NCBI RefSeq assembly: GCF_010686755.1
Contig: NZ_JAAGXA010000014.1
Coordinates: forward strand, 16,941-80,940
Direction of reading: 5' to 3'
Length of the DNA stretch: 64,000 bases
Source: Nocardioides zeae
GTDB lineage: Bacteria; Actinomycetota; Actinomycetes; Propionibacteriales; Nocardioidaceae
Shown piece after piece: positions 15,291 through 23,344 of the stretch. The number at the start of each line of letters is the position of its first letter. The stretch's first letter is position 1. Made by a program: the position numbers and the translations under genes. The notes below the pieces were generated by a model that saw only the letters and a list, made by a program, of their open reading frames with translations, did no database searches and had not been told where the DNA came from.

Positions 15291-16514
15291 GTGCACCGTC
15301 TCTGGAACCTGCTGGCCCCGGCCCGCCTCGGCCCTGGTTTCCGCCGCCTCGTCCTCACCTTCTGGACCGCCAACCTCGCCGACGGCGTGATGATCGCGGC
15401 CGGTCCGCTGCTCCTCGCCTCGCTCACGAGCGACCCCTTCCTCATCGCCCTCGGCGCGGCCGCGCCGCGGGCCGCGTGGGTGGTCCTCGGCCTGTACGCC
15501 GGCGTGGTCGCCGACCGCGTGGACCGGCGCCTCCTCATGCTCGTCACCAACGTCGTGCGGGTGGTGGTGGTGACGGTGCTCGTCGTCGCCCTCGCGACCG
15601 ACCGGGTGGGCGTGACGTGGGTGCTCGTCAGCCTCCTGCTCCTCGGCGCCGCGGAGTGCTTCAGCGACACGGCGGGCGCCACCCTCATGCCGATGCTCGT
15701 CGCCAAGCGCGACCTCGGCATCGCCAACGCGCGGGTGATGGTCGGCGCGATGACCATCAACCAGCTCGCGGGACCGCCGATCGGTGCGGCGCTCTTCGCG
15801 GCCGGTGCCGTGTGGCCGGTCGCGGCGCAGGCGGTGCTCCTGGCGTTCGTCGTGCTGCAGCTGGCCCGGCTCGAGCTCCCCGCCCTCGTGCGCGAGCCCG
15901 GCCGGCGCTCGGTGGGCCGCGACGTGGCCGAGGGGGTGCGCTGGTTGGCGGGCAACCCCCCGGTCCGCACGCTGGCGCTCGCCATCCTCTGCTTCAACGT
16001 CACCTTCGGCGCCACCTGGGCGGTGCTCGTGGTCTACGCGTCGGACCGCCTCGGCCTCGGCGAGCTCGGCTTCGGCCTGCTCACCGCGTGCGCGGCCGTG
16101 GGTGGCGTGGTCGGGGCGCTGTCGTACGGCGCGCTCGAGCGCCGCTTCGCGCTCGGTTCCATGATGCGCGTGGGGCTGCTCGTCGAGACCGCGACCCACG
16201 GGGTGCTGGCGCTGACCACGTGGCCGGTGGTCGCGATGGCGGTGCTCGTCGCCTTCGGCGTGCAGGCCTCCGTGTGGGGCACGACGTCGACGACGGTGCG
16301 CCAGCGGGCGGTCCCCGCGGCCATGCAGGGACGGGTCACCAGCGTCTACCTGCTGGGCATGCAGGCGGGCCTCGTGGCGGGTGCGGTGCTGGGCGGCGCA
16401 CTGGCCCAGGTCGGCGGCGTGCGGGCGACGCTGTGGTTCGGGTGTGCCGGCTCGGCCCTGATCCTGGCCCTCATCTGGCGCCAGCTGCCGCGCATCGCGC
16501 ACGCGGGGGAGTGA
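15291..16514 (+). CDS. MFS transporter (EntS/MFS_3-like exporter)
   Basis: The 407-aa integral membrane protein has about twelve hydrophobic helices and the cytoplasmic loop VVADRVDRRLLM after helix 2, which matches the MFS GxxxDRxGRR-type motif A. The pattern TFWTANLADGVMIAAGPLL at the N-terminus resembles the MFS_3 subgroup, which includes the enterobactin exporter EntS and various drug exporters. The substrate cannot be read from the sequence. The start is a GTG at 15291 without a strong ribosome-binding site. The downstream gap of 84 bp holds the smc promoter. Confidence 0.85.
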   Translation: MHRLWNLLAPARLGPGFRRLVLTFWTANLADGVMIAAGPLLLASLTSDPFLIALGAAAPRAAWVVLGLYAGVVADRVDRRLLMLVTNVVRVVVVTVLVVALATDRVGVTWVLVSLLLLGAAECFSDTAGATLMPMLVAKRDLGIANARVMVGAMTINQLAGPPIGAALFAAGAVWPVAAQAVLLAFVVLQLARLELPALVREPGRRSVGRDVAEGVRWLAGNPPVRTLALAILCFNVTFGATWAVLVVYASDRLGLGELGFGLLTACAAVGGVVGALSYGALERRFALGSMMRVGLLVETATHGVLALTTWPVVAMAVLVAFGVQASVWGTTSTTVRQRAVPAAMQGRVTSVYLLGMQAGLVAGAVLGGALAQVGGVRATLWFGCAGSALILALIWRQLPRIAHAGE

Positions 16515-16598
16515 GTCGGTCCCCCTCCTCGCGGGCTCCCATGGCCTAGCCTGGCCCGACCTACCGGGAGCGACCGGCGTCGGCGAGGAGATCCGCGG

Positions 16599-19500
16599 GT
16601 GTACCTGAAGAGCCTGACCCTCAAGGGGTTCAAGTCCTTCGCGTCCGCGACGACCCTCCAGCTCGAGCCCGGCATCACCTGCATCGTGGGCCCGAACGGC
16701 TCCGGCAAGTCCAACGTGGTGGACGCGCTGGCCTGGGTGATGGGCGAGCAGGGAGCCAAGAGCCTCCGCGGCGGCAAGATGGAGGACGTCATCTTCGCCG
16801 GCACCTCCGGTCGTCCGCCGCTCGGTCGCGCCGAGGTGGCGCTGACGATCGACAACGCCGACGGGGCGCTGCCGATCGAGTACGCCGAGGTGACGATCAG
16901 CCGCACGATGTTCCGCAACGGCGGCTCGGAGTACGCCATCAACGGCACCGCCTGCCGCCTGCTCGACGTGCAGGAGCTGCTCAGCGACTCGGGCATCGGG
17001 CGCGAGATGCACGTCATCGTCGGCCAGGGGCAGCTCGACTCGATCCTGCGGGCCACGCCGGAGGACCGGCGCGGGTTCATCGAGGAGGCCGCCGGCGTCC
17101 TCAAGCACCGCAAGCGCAAGGAGAAGGCGCTCCGCAAGCTCGACGCGACCGAGGGCAACCTCCACCGGCTCTCCGACCTCATCACCGAGATCCGCCGCCA
17201 GCTGAAGCCGCTGGGCAGGCAGGCCGAGGTGGCGCGGCGCGCGCAGACGGTGCAGGCGGACGTCCGCGACGCCCGCGCGCGGCTGCTCGCCGACGACATC
17301 GTGACCGCACGCACCGCGCTCGCCCAGGAGCTGGCCGACGAGTCGCTGCTGGTGCAGCGCCGGGAGGCGGTCGCCGCCGAGCTCGCCGCGGCGCGGGAGT
17401 CGGAGGGCGCCGTCGAGGCCGCCCTCCGCGAGGACCTCCCCGCGCTGGCCGCCGCGCAGGAGACCTGGTTCGCGCTGTCCGGCCTCCGGGACCGGCTCCA
17501 GGGCACGCGATCGCTCGCCGCGGAGCGGGTGCGCACCGCGCGGCACGACGAACCCGCCACCCCGTCCGGCCGGGACCCCGAGCAGCTGGAGGCCGAGGCC
17601 GAGCGGGTGCGCGCCAACGAGGAGCGCATCGGGGCCGAGGTGGAGGAGAAGGCCGCGGCGCTGGCCCGGGCCGTCGAGCGTCGGGCGGACGCCGAGGAGG
17701 CAGCCGCCGCGGAGGAGCGGCGGATCAGCGCGCTGCAGCGTGCGGCCGCGGACCGCCGCGAGGGGTTGGCTCGTCTCCACGGCCAGGTGAACGCCGTCCG
17801 CTCCCGGGCCCGCGCGGCCGAGGACGAGGTGGGGCGGCTCACCCAGGCCCGCGCCGACGCGCTCGCCCGCGCGGAGCGGGCCCACCGCGACTTCACGGCG
17901 CTCGAGACCCGCGTCGCCGGGCTCGACGCGGGCGAGGAGGGCCTCGACGCGGAGCACGAGGCGGCCGCCGATGCGCTCGACGACCTGGAGGAGCAGATCG
18001 CGGGCGCGCGGACCGCGCTGCAGGAGGCGGAGCGGCGTCGCTCGGCGCTCGCCGCCCGCAAGGAGGCCCTCGAGCTCGGACTCACCCGCAAGGACGCCGC
18101 GGGCGCGTTGCTCGCGGCCGGTGACCGGCTCGGGGTCGTGCTCGGGTCGACCGCCGAGCTCCTGGCGGTGCGCCACGGCTTCGAGACCGCCGTCGCCGCG
18201 GCCCTCGGTGCGGCCGCCGACGCCGTCGCCGTCGAGGGCGTCGACGGGGCCGTCGCGGCCATGGAGCTGTTGAAGGACGACGACGCAGGCCGCGCCCAGC
18301 TCGTGGTGGCCCAGGCGGACGGGGCCGCCCCGCCCGGGGTGTCGGACCGCGCCACGTGGCCGGCGCTGCCGGGCCACGCGACGTACGCGCTCGACGTCGT
18401 CGAGGTGCCCGACCGCCTGCGGGCGGGCGTGCAGCGGCTGCTGGAGCGGGTGGCGGTGGTGGCGGACCTCCGTACGGCGCGGACGCTGCTGGCCGCGTCC
18501 CCGGAGCTCGTCGTCGTGACGCAGGACGGGGACGTGCTCGCCGCCGACCGCGCGAGCGGTGGCTCGCAGGCGCAGCCGAGCTTGCTCGAGGTGCAGGCCG
18601 CCGTCGACGAGGCGACCGAGCAGCTGACCGCGGCGACGGCCGAGGTCGAGCGACTGACCTTCACCGTGCGGACCGCGGAGACGCAGCGGCAGGACGCGGC
18701 CGAGCGGGTCGAGGCCGCGCTGGCCCGGCTGCACGAGTCGGACGCCGCGCTGGCCGCGGTGGCCGAGGAGCTCGCCCAGCACGGGTCGTCTGCTCGGGCG
18801 GCGACCGGGGAGGCGGAGCGGCTCGGTGCCGCCACCGCGGCCGCGGAGCAGGCCCGTGAGGAGGGCATCGCCGGGCTCGCGGAGCTGGAGGAGCGTCTCG
18901 CGCGCGCCGAGTCCGCGCCGGAGGAGGAACCGGACACGACCGACCGCGAGGAGCTCGCCGCGGCGGCGCGCGACGCGCGGCAGGCCGAGATGGAGGCGCG
19001 CCTGGCGCTGCGCACCGCGGAGGAGCGGGGCCGCGCGATCCAGGGTCGGGCCGACGGGTTGCTGCGCCAGGCGCGGCAGGAGCGCGAGACGCGGGCGCGG
19101 GCGGCGGAGCGGCGCGAGCGGCTGCGACGGCAGGCGGCCGCCGCCGAGGCCGTGGTGACGGGGGCTGACGTGGCCCTGTCGTGGCTCGAGCTCTCGGTCG
19201 CGGAGGCGGCGGTCCAGCGGGGTCGCGTCGAGGAGTCGCGTCGCTCCCGCGAGGAGCAGCTCCTGGCGGTCCGGGCGACGCTGCGCGACCTCGGGCGTCA
19301 GCACGACGAGCTGGTCGACAGCGTCCACCGCGACGAGATGGCGCGCGCCCAGCAGCGGATGCGCATCGAGCAGCTCGAGACGAGGGCGGTCGAGGAGCTC
19401 GGCACGGATCCCGAGGTGCTGGTGGCGGAGTACGGACCCGACGTGCCCGTGCCGCTCGAGGAGGGGCACGCGCCGTACGACCGCGAGGAGCAGGCCAAGC

Positions 19501-20153
19501 GGCTGCGCACGGCCGAGCGCGCCCTGGCGCAGCTCGGCAAGGTGAACCCGCTGGCGCTCGAGGAGTTCGCCGCGCTGGAGGAGCGTCACCAGTTCCTCAC
19601 GGAGCAGCTCGAGGACCTGCGTCGCACGCGGAAGGACCTGCTCGACATCGTCCGCGAGGTGGACGCGCGGGTGGAGCAGGTCTTCACCGAGGCCTGGTTG
19701 GACGTGCAGGCGGCCTTCGACCACGTCTTCGCGCGGCTGTTCCCGGGAGGCGAGGGGCGGCTGCTGCTCACGGACCCCAGCGACATGCTGACGACCGGCG
19801 TGGAGGTCGAGGCGCGGCCGCCGGGCAAGAAGGTCAAGCGCCTGTCGCTGCTCTCGGGCGGTGAGCGCTCGCTCGTCGCCGTCGCCTTCCTGGTGGCGCT
19901 CTTCAAGGCGCGGCCCTCGCCGTTCTACATCCTCGACGAGGTGGAGGCGGCCCTCGACGACACCAACCTCGGGCGCCTGCTCGAGATCTACGAGGAGCTC
20001 CGGGAGAGCTCGCAGCTCCTCGTCATCACCCACCAGAAGCGCACGATGGAGGTCGGCGACGCGTTGTACGGCGTCACGATGCGCGGTGACGGCGTCTCCA
20101 CCGTGATCAGCCAGCGACTGCGGGAGGGCTCCCGCGAGGAGGAACCCGCATGA
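16599..20153 (+). CDS. smc: Chromosome segregation protein SMC
   Basis: The 1184-aa SMC ATPase compacts and resolves sister chromosomes with ScpA/ScpB, which are not in the window. The N-terminal half-head has Walker A GPNGSGKSN (about residue 32). Long Ala/Glu/Arg-rich coiled coils (about 170-500 and 680-1010) flank a hinge near residues 505-625. The C-terminal half-head carries the signature LLSGGERSL and Walker B FYILDEVEAALD. Length is normal. A TAGCCT -10 box lies at 16547-16552, and GAGGAG precedes the GTG start. The stop overlaps the thioesterase ATG. Many very long antisense open frames across this gene are composition shadows. Confidence 0.97.
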   Translation: MYLKSLTLKGFKSFASATTLQLEPGITCIVGPNGSGKSNVVDALAWVMGEQGAKSLRGGKMEDVIFAGTSGRPPLGRAEVALTIDNADGALPIEYAEVTISRTMFRNGGSEYAINGTACRLLDVQELLSDSGIGREMHVIVGQGQLDSILRATPEDRRGFIEEAAGVLKHRKRKEKALRKLDATEGNLHRLSDLITEIRRQLKPLGRQAEVARRAQTVQADVRDARARLLADDIVTARTALAQELADESLLVQRREAVAAELAAARESEGAVEAALREDLPALAAAQETWFALSGLRDRLQGTRSLAAERVRTARHDEPATPSGRDPEQLEAEAERVRANEERIGAEVEEKAAALARAVERRADAEEAAAAEERRISALQRAAADRREGLARLHGQVNAVRSRARAAEDEVGRLTQARADALARAERAHRDFTALETRVAGLDAGEEGLDAEHEAAADALDDLEEQIAGARTALQEAERRRSALAARKEALELGLTRKDAAGALLAAGDRLGVVLGSTAELLAVRHGFETAVAAALGAAADAVAVEGVDGAVAAMELLKDDDAGRAQLVVAQADGAAPPGVSDRATWPALPGHATYALDVVEVPDRLRAGVQRLLERVAVVADLRTARTLLAASPELVVVTQDGDVLAADRASGGSQAQPSLLEVQAAVDEATEQLTAATAEVERLTFTVRTAETQRQDAAERVEAALARLHESDAALAAVAEELAQHGSSARAATGEAERLGAATAAAEQAREEGIAGLAELEERLARAESAPEEEPDTTDREELAAAARDARQAEMEARLALRTAEERGRAIQGRADGLLRQARQERETRARAAERRERLRRQAAAAEAVVTGADVALSWLELSVAEAAVQRGRVEESRRSREEQLLAVRATLRDLGRQHDELVDSVHRDEMARAQQRMRIEQLETRAVEELGTDPEVLVAEYGPDVPVPLEEGHAPYDREEQAKRLRTAERALAQLGKVNPLALEEFAALEERHQFLTEQLEDLRRTRKDLLDIVREVDARVEQVFTEAWLDVQAAFDHVFARLFPGGEGRLLLTDPSDMLTTGVEVEARPPGKKVKRLSLLSGGERSLVAVAFLVALFKARPSPFYILDEVEAALDDTNLGRLLEIYEELRESSQLLVITHQKRTMEVGDALYGVTMRGDGVSTVISQRLREGSREEEPA

Positions 20154-20614
20154 GCGACCGCCCACCCCGACCCCGCCGCTCCGACTTCGCCGTCTGGCGC
20201 CGGGCCACCACCCGGTGGCGGGACGACGACGCCTACGGCCACCTCAACAACGCGACCTACTACGAGCTGTTCGACACCGCCGTCAACGCCCACCTCTACG
20301 AGGCGACCGGGCTGGACGTGCGCGCCCAGCCGCAGATCGGGATCGTCGCCGAGACCTCGTGCCGCTACTTCCGCGAGATCGGGTTCCCCGCCCCCATCGA
20401 CATGGGCCTGGTCGTGGACCGCGTGGGCACGTCGTCGGTGATCTACCGCATCGGGCTCTTCCAAGGACCCGACGGGGGACCCGACGAGGAGGCGGCCGCC
20501 GAGGGGCGCTTCGTCCACGTCTACGTCGACAACACCGGTGGCCCCGGCGACCGGCCCGTCGCCCCGCTCCCGGCCGCCGTCCGGGCCGCGGTGGAGCCCC
20601 TGCTCCGGGGCTGA
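20150..20614 (+). CDS. Hotdog-fold acyl-CoA thioesterase (4HBT family)
   Basis: The 154-aa protein has the 4-hydroxybenzoyl-CoA thioesterase pattern. WRDDDAYGHLNNATYYELFDTA (about residues 23-44) includes the catalytic Asp and the HxNN helix start typical of YbgC-like enzymes. It should hydrolyse an acyl-CoA thioester in the cytoplasm; the acyl group is unknown. The ATG overlaps the smc stop by four bases, so translation is coupled to smc. No functional link to SMC is known to me. Confidence 0.87.
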   Translation: MSDRPPRPRRSDFAVWRRATTRWRDDDAYGHLNNATYYELFDTAVNAHLYEATGLDVRAQPQIGIVAETSCRYFREIGFPAPIDMGLVVDRVGTSSVIYRIGLFQGPDGGPDEEAAAEGRFVHVYVDNTGGPGDRPVAPLPAAVRAAVEPLLRG

Positions 20615-20737
20615 GGCCGGGCCGGGACCCGGGACGGTCGCGCGGTTTCGTCGCCGCTTGGGTGGAGGTGGCACCCTGAATCGCAGACGTGTGGTTCAGC
20701 CCTGCGTTCCTTCCCGTCCCACCTCTCGGAGGCCCCT

Positions 20738-20920
20738 GTGCTCGTCGTCTGGCTGTCCCTCTTCCTCGTCCTCGTCGTGGCCGGCGTCGTCGTCGCCGTC
20801 GCGGCGAGCACCTCGGCCGAGGCCGAGGGGAGCGAGAACCGCTGGGTGCAGCGACTGCGCGGCTCGGTGCCGAGCCTCCCGGTGATCCGCGAGGACGAGG
20901 ACGTCCACCTGCGTCGCTGA
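20738..20920 (+). CDS. Small single-pass membrane protein
   Basis: The 60-aa protein has one N-terminal hydrophobic helix (residues 2-24, VVWLSLFLVLVVAGVVVAV) followed by a short charged tail ending in HLRR. A strong CGGAGG at 20728-20733 lies 4 nt before the GTG, supporting real translation. I do not recognise the family. It converges with the tetR-type gene with only 15 bp between stops. Confidence 0.65.
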   Translation: MLVVWLSLFLVLVVAGVVVAVAASTSAEAEGSENRWVQRLRGSVPSLPVIREDEDVHLRR

Positions 20921-20935
20921 CGTCGGGGCGACCGG

Positions 20936-21739
20936 TCAGCCGACGGCGACCGAGGCAAGGCGGCTGAAGGCGGCGACAGCCGTCTCGTCCCGCACCTCGG
21001 CCGCTGCGCTGCGCAGGACGCGAGCGAGGGCGAGCTGCAAGTCGGGATCGGGGTGCGCCCGGCCCGGACTCCTCGCGGCCCACGCCTCGTCGTCTCCGTC
21101 GGTCGAGCGGCTGGTGCCGTCGGTGGTGTGACCGCGCAGTGCGCCTCGTTCTCGTGCCACGGCCGCACGGAAGGCCAGGTCCGCTGCCTGCTCGATGGCC
21201 TCCGCGACCTCCGCGTCGGCGGACGCGACCAGGTCGCGCACCTCGTCCGCGTGGGAGCTGGCGCCGAGAGTGGCCGCCAGGGTGGTGACGACCCGCACCG
21301 TCGCGTGGTGACGTGCCGCATCGACGAGGACAGCGCCGAGCCGTCGCGGCGCCTCGGCCCGCATGGTCGTCCGTGCCGACCACTGGAAGGGATCGAGCAG
21401 TCCCTCCGGTGGGTCCGCCGACACCCGGCTCGCGTCACGGGCGTCGCGAGCGGCCGCTGCCCACTGCGCCGAGCCGTGCTCGACGACGGCGAGCCCCAGG
21501 GCGTCCTTCGTCGGGAAGTAGCGGTGCAGCGACCCCCGGGCGATCCCGACGTCACCCGCGACGTCCGCCAGCCGCGTGCGCTCCCATCCGTCGCGATCGC
21601 ACCGTTCCGCAGCGCAGTAGATGGCTGACAGTGCCGCCGTCGCCCCCTTCATGGTGCGGCCGGGCGCGCGCCCGGGATGGTTGCTCCGGTAGTGGCGCTT
21701 GTAGCGGGTGGGCGGCAGCACGGGGTCCCGAGGGCTCAT
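20936..21739 (-). CDS. TetR-family transcriptional regulator
   Basis: The 267-aa regulator has a TetR-type helix-turn-helix at about residues 40-80 (TRLADVAGDVGIARGSLHRYF followed by PTKDALGL) and a larger ligand domain. The ATG at 21739 is preferred over the ATG at 21787 because the extra 16 residues have no HTH character; a GGCT-containing CAGGCT box lies close upstream. The N-terminal segment before the HTH is long and basic (PPTRYKRHYRSNHPGR), which could contact DNA. Target genes are unknown. The long gap to ftsY contains repeated sequences that could be its operators. Confidence 0.85.
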   Translation of the reverse strand: MSPRDPVLPPTRYKRHYRSNHPGRAPGRTMKGATAALSAIYCAAERCDRDGWERTRLADVAGDVGIARGSLHRYFPTKDALGLAVVEHGSAQWAAAARDARDASRVSADPPEGLLDPFQWSARTTMRAEAPRRLGAVLVDAARHHATVRVVTTLAATLGASSHADEVRDLVASADAEVAEAIEQAADLAFRAAVARERGALRGHTTDGTSRSTDGDDEAWAARSPGRAHPDPDLQLALARVLRSAAAEVRDETAVAAFSRLASVAVG

Positions 21740-22124
21740 GGGACGAGCCTGCCCGGGAAGGTCGCCCGCCGGCCTCGCTCGGCCCACCCTGGGGACGGCC
21801 GACCTGTCGGGGCCACCTGGGGATGGCCGACGGGCTCAGGCGCGGCAGGGATGTCCCCCACGGTCCCGAACAGCTTGGACACATCCGGCACGGGCGCCGC
21901 ACTCGATCCGCCCTCGATCCCACGCGGAACAGGTCGAACAGCGTCGATCGGCACTCGATCGGCCCTCATCACGGCGCGCGCGGGTGCTGGCGCGGCGGTC
22001 GACGTGCCGGATCTGTCCAAGCCAATTGCGAGCCCCGACCCCTCCTGGGGTCCGGAGCGCGCCACGCCCCGCCGCGTTCGCGCGGATGCCGGTCGGACTG
22101 CTCGCGGATGATTGGATTGCGCCC
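21740..22124. other. 385-bp tetR/ftsY divergent intergenic region with two repeat pairs
   Basis: No gene is visible. A 19-20 bp direct repeat ending TGGGGAtGGCCGAC occurs at 21784-21803 and 21813-21831, with the inverted repeat CCGACCTGTCGG (21799-21810) between them, 45-95 bp from the tetR start. A second direct repeat, GCACTCGATC(C/G)GCCCTC, occurs at 21899-21915 and 21951-21967. The first pair is well placed for TetR autoregulation. The second is nearer ftsY. No convincing -10 box for ftsY was found. Confidence 0.6.
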
Positions 22125-23339
22125 ATGGGTGAGTGGCTCTACCTCGTCATCGGCATCGGCGTCCTGGCCGTCGTCGCCATCGTCGGACTCGTCGCGACGG
22201 CTGGTCGCCGACGCGGCGCGCCGCCCGTCGAGGCCCCGGAGGACCGTGCCGGCGGGTTGTTGGCGCCGGAGCGTCCGGTCGACGAGCGCCGCCCCGGCGA
22301 CCGCGACGGCGACCGCGACGGCGAGGACGTCCCCGCGGGCGGGACGGGCACCCTCACCGAGGTCCCCGAAGGCCCCGTCACGATCGAGGAGCCGCCGACT
22401 CCGGCGCCCGAGCTCGATCGCCCCGAGGGCACCCAGTCGCGCCTCGTGCGCCTGCGCCAGCGCCTCTCCCGCTCCCAGGGCGGCCTCGGCCGCGGGCTGC
22501 TCGCGATCCTGTCGCGCGACCGTCTCGACGAGGACGCGTGGGAGGACATCGAGGACACGCTGCTCACGGCCGACATCGGTGTGGCGCCCACCCAGCAGCT
22601 CGTCGACAACCTCCGCACGCGGCTGCGCGTGGAGGGAGGCGCCACGGACGTGCGCGCCGTCCTGCGCGAGGAGCTCGTCACCCTCGTCGACCCGACGATG
22701 GACCGCACCCTGAAGGTCAGTGGCGCGGACGGCAAGCCCGGCGTGGTCCTGGTCGTCGGCGTCAACGGCGCCGGCAAGACCACGACGGTCGGCAAGATCT
22801 CGCGCATCCTCGTGGCCCAGGACCGCAGCGTGGTGCTGGGTGCGGCGGACACGTTCCGTGCGGCCGCCGTCGAGCAGCTGGCGACCTGGGGCGAGCGCGT
22901 CGGCGTTCCGGTCGTCCGCGGTCCGGAGGGCTCCGACCCGGCGAGCGTCGGCTTCGAGGCGGTGAAGCAGGGCATCGCCGACTGTGTGGACACCGTGCTG
23001 GTCGACACCGCGGGCCGCCTGCAGAACAAGGCCGGCCTCATGGACGAGCTCGGCAAGGTCAAGCGCGTCATCGAGAAGCAGGCCGAGGTCACGGAGGTGC
23101 TCCTCGTGCTCGACGCGACCACCGGCCAGAACGGCATGGTGCAGGCCCGCGTCTTCAGCGAGGTCGTCGACGTGACCGGCATCGTGCTCACCAAGCTCGA
23201 CGGCTCCGCCAAGGGCGGCATCGTCGTGGCGGTCCAGCGCGAGCTGGGCGTGCCCGTGAAGCTCGTCGGCCTGGGCGAGGGCCCGGACGACCTGGCGCCG
23301 TTCGACGCCGGCGCGTTCGTCGACGCCCTGCTGGGCTGA
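22125..23339 (+). CDS. ftsY: Signal recognition particle receptor FtsY
   Basis: The 404-aa SRP receptor GTPase docks Ffh-ribosome complexes at the membrane. An N-terminal hydrophobic helix (residues 3-27) gives direct membrane anchoring, as in other actinobacterial FtsY proteins. An acidic, Asp/Gly-rich linker (about 35-100) follows, then the NG domain. GTPase motifs: GVNGAGKTTTVGK (G1), DTFRAAA, DTAGRL (G3), TKLDG (G4) and LVGLGEGPDDL near the C-terminus. The ATG at 22125 is chosen because the anchor begins there. No clear ribosome-binding site is present. The partner ffh lies 6.5 kb downstream. Confidence 0.96.
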   Translation: MGEWLYLVIGIGVLAVVAIVGLVATAGRRRGAPPVEAPEDRAGGLLAPERPVDERRPGDRDGDRDGEDVPAGGTGTLTEVPEGPVTIEEPPTPAPELDRPEGTQSRLVRLRQRLSRSQGGLGRGLLAILSRDRLDEDAWEDIEDTLLTADIGVAPTQQLVDNLRTRLRVEGGATDVRAVLREELVTLVDPTMDRTLKVSGADGKPGVVLVVGVNGAGKTTTVGKISRILVAQDRSVVLGAADTFRAAAVEQLATWGERVGVPVVRGPEGSDPASVGFEAVKQGIADCVDTVLVDTAGRLQNKAGLMDELGKVKRVIEKQAEVTEVLLVLDATTGQNGMVQARVFSEVVDVTGIVLTKLDGSAKGGIVVAVQRELGVPVKLVGLGEGPDDLAPFDAGAFVDALLG

Positions 23340-23344
23340 CCCTG

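Noticed and set aside
15258..20165. Very long antisense open frame (over 1600 codons) opposite smc, and similar frames opposite ftsY-amtB and glnD-ffh
   Set aside because: They are composition shadows caused by the codon bias of a GC-rich genome. The translations have no domain character and the plus-strand genes are unmistakable.
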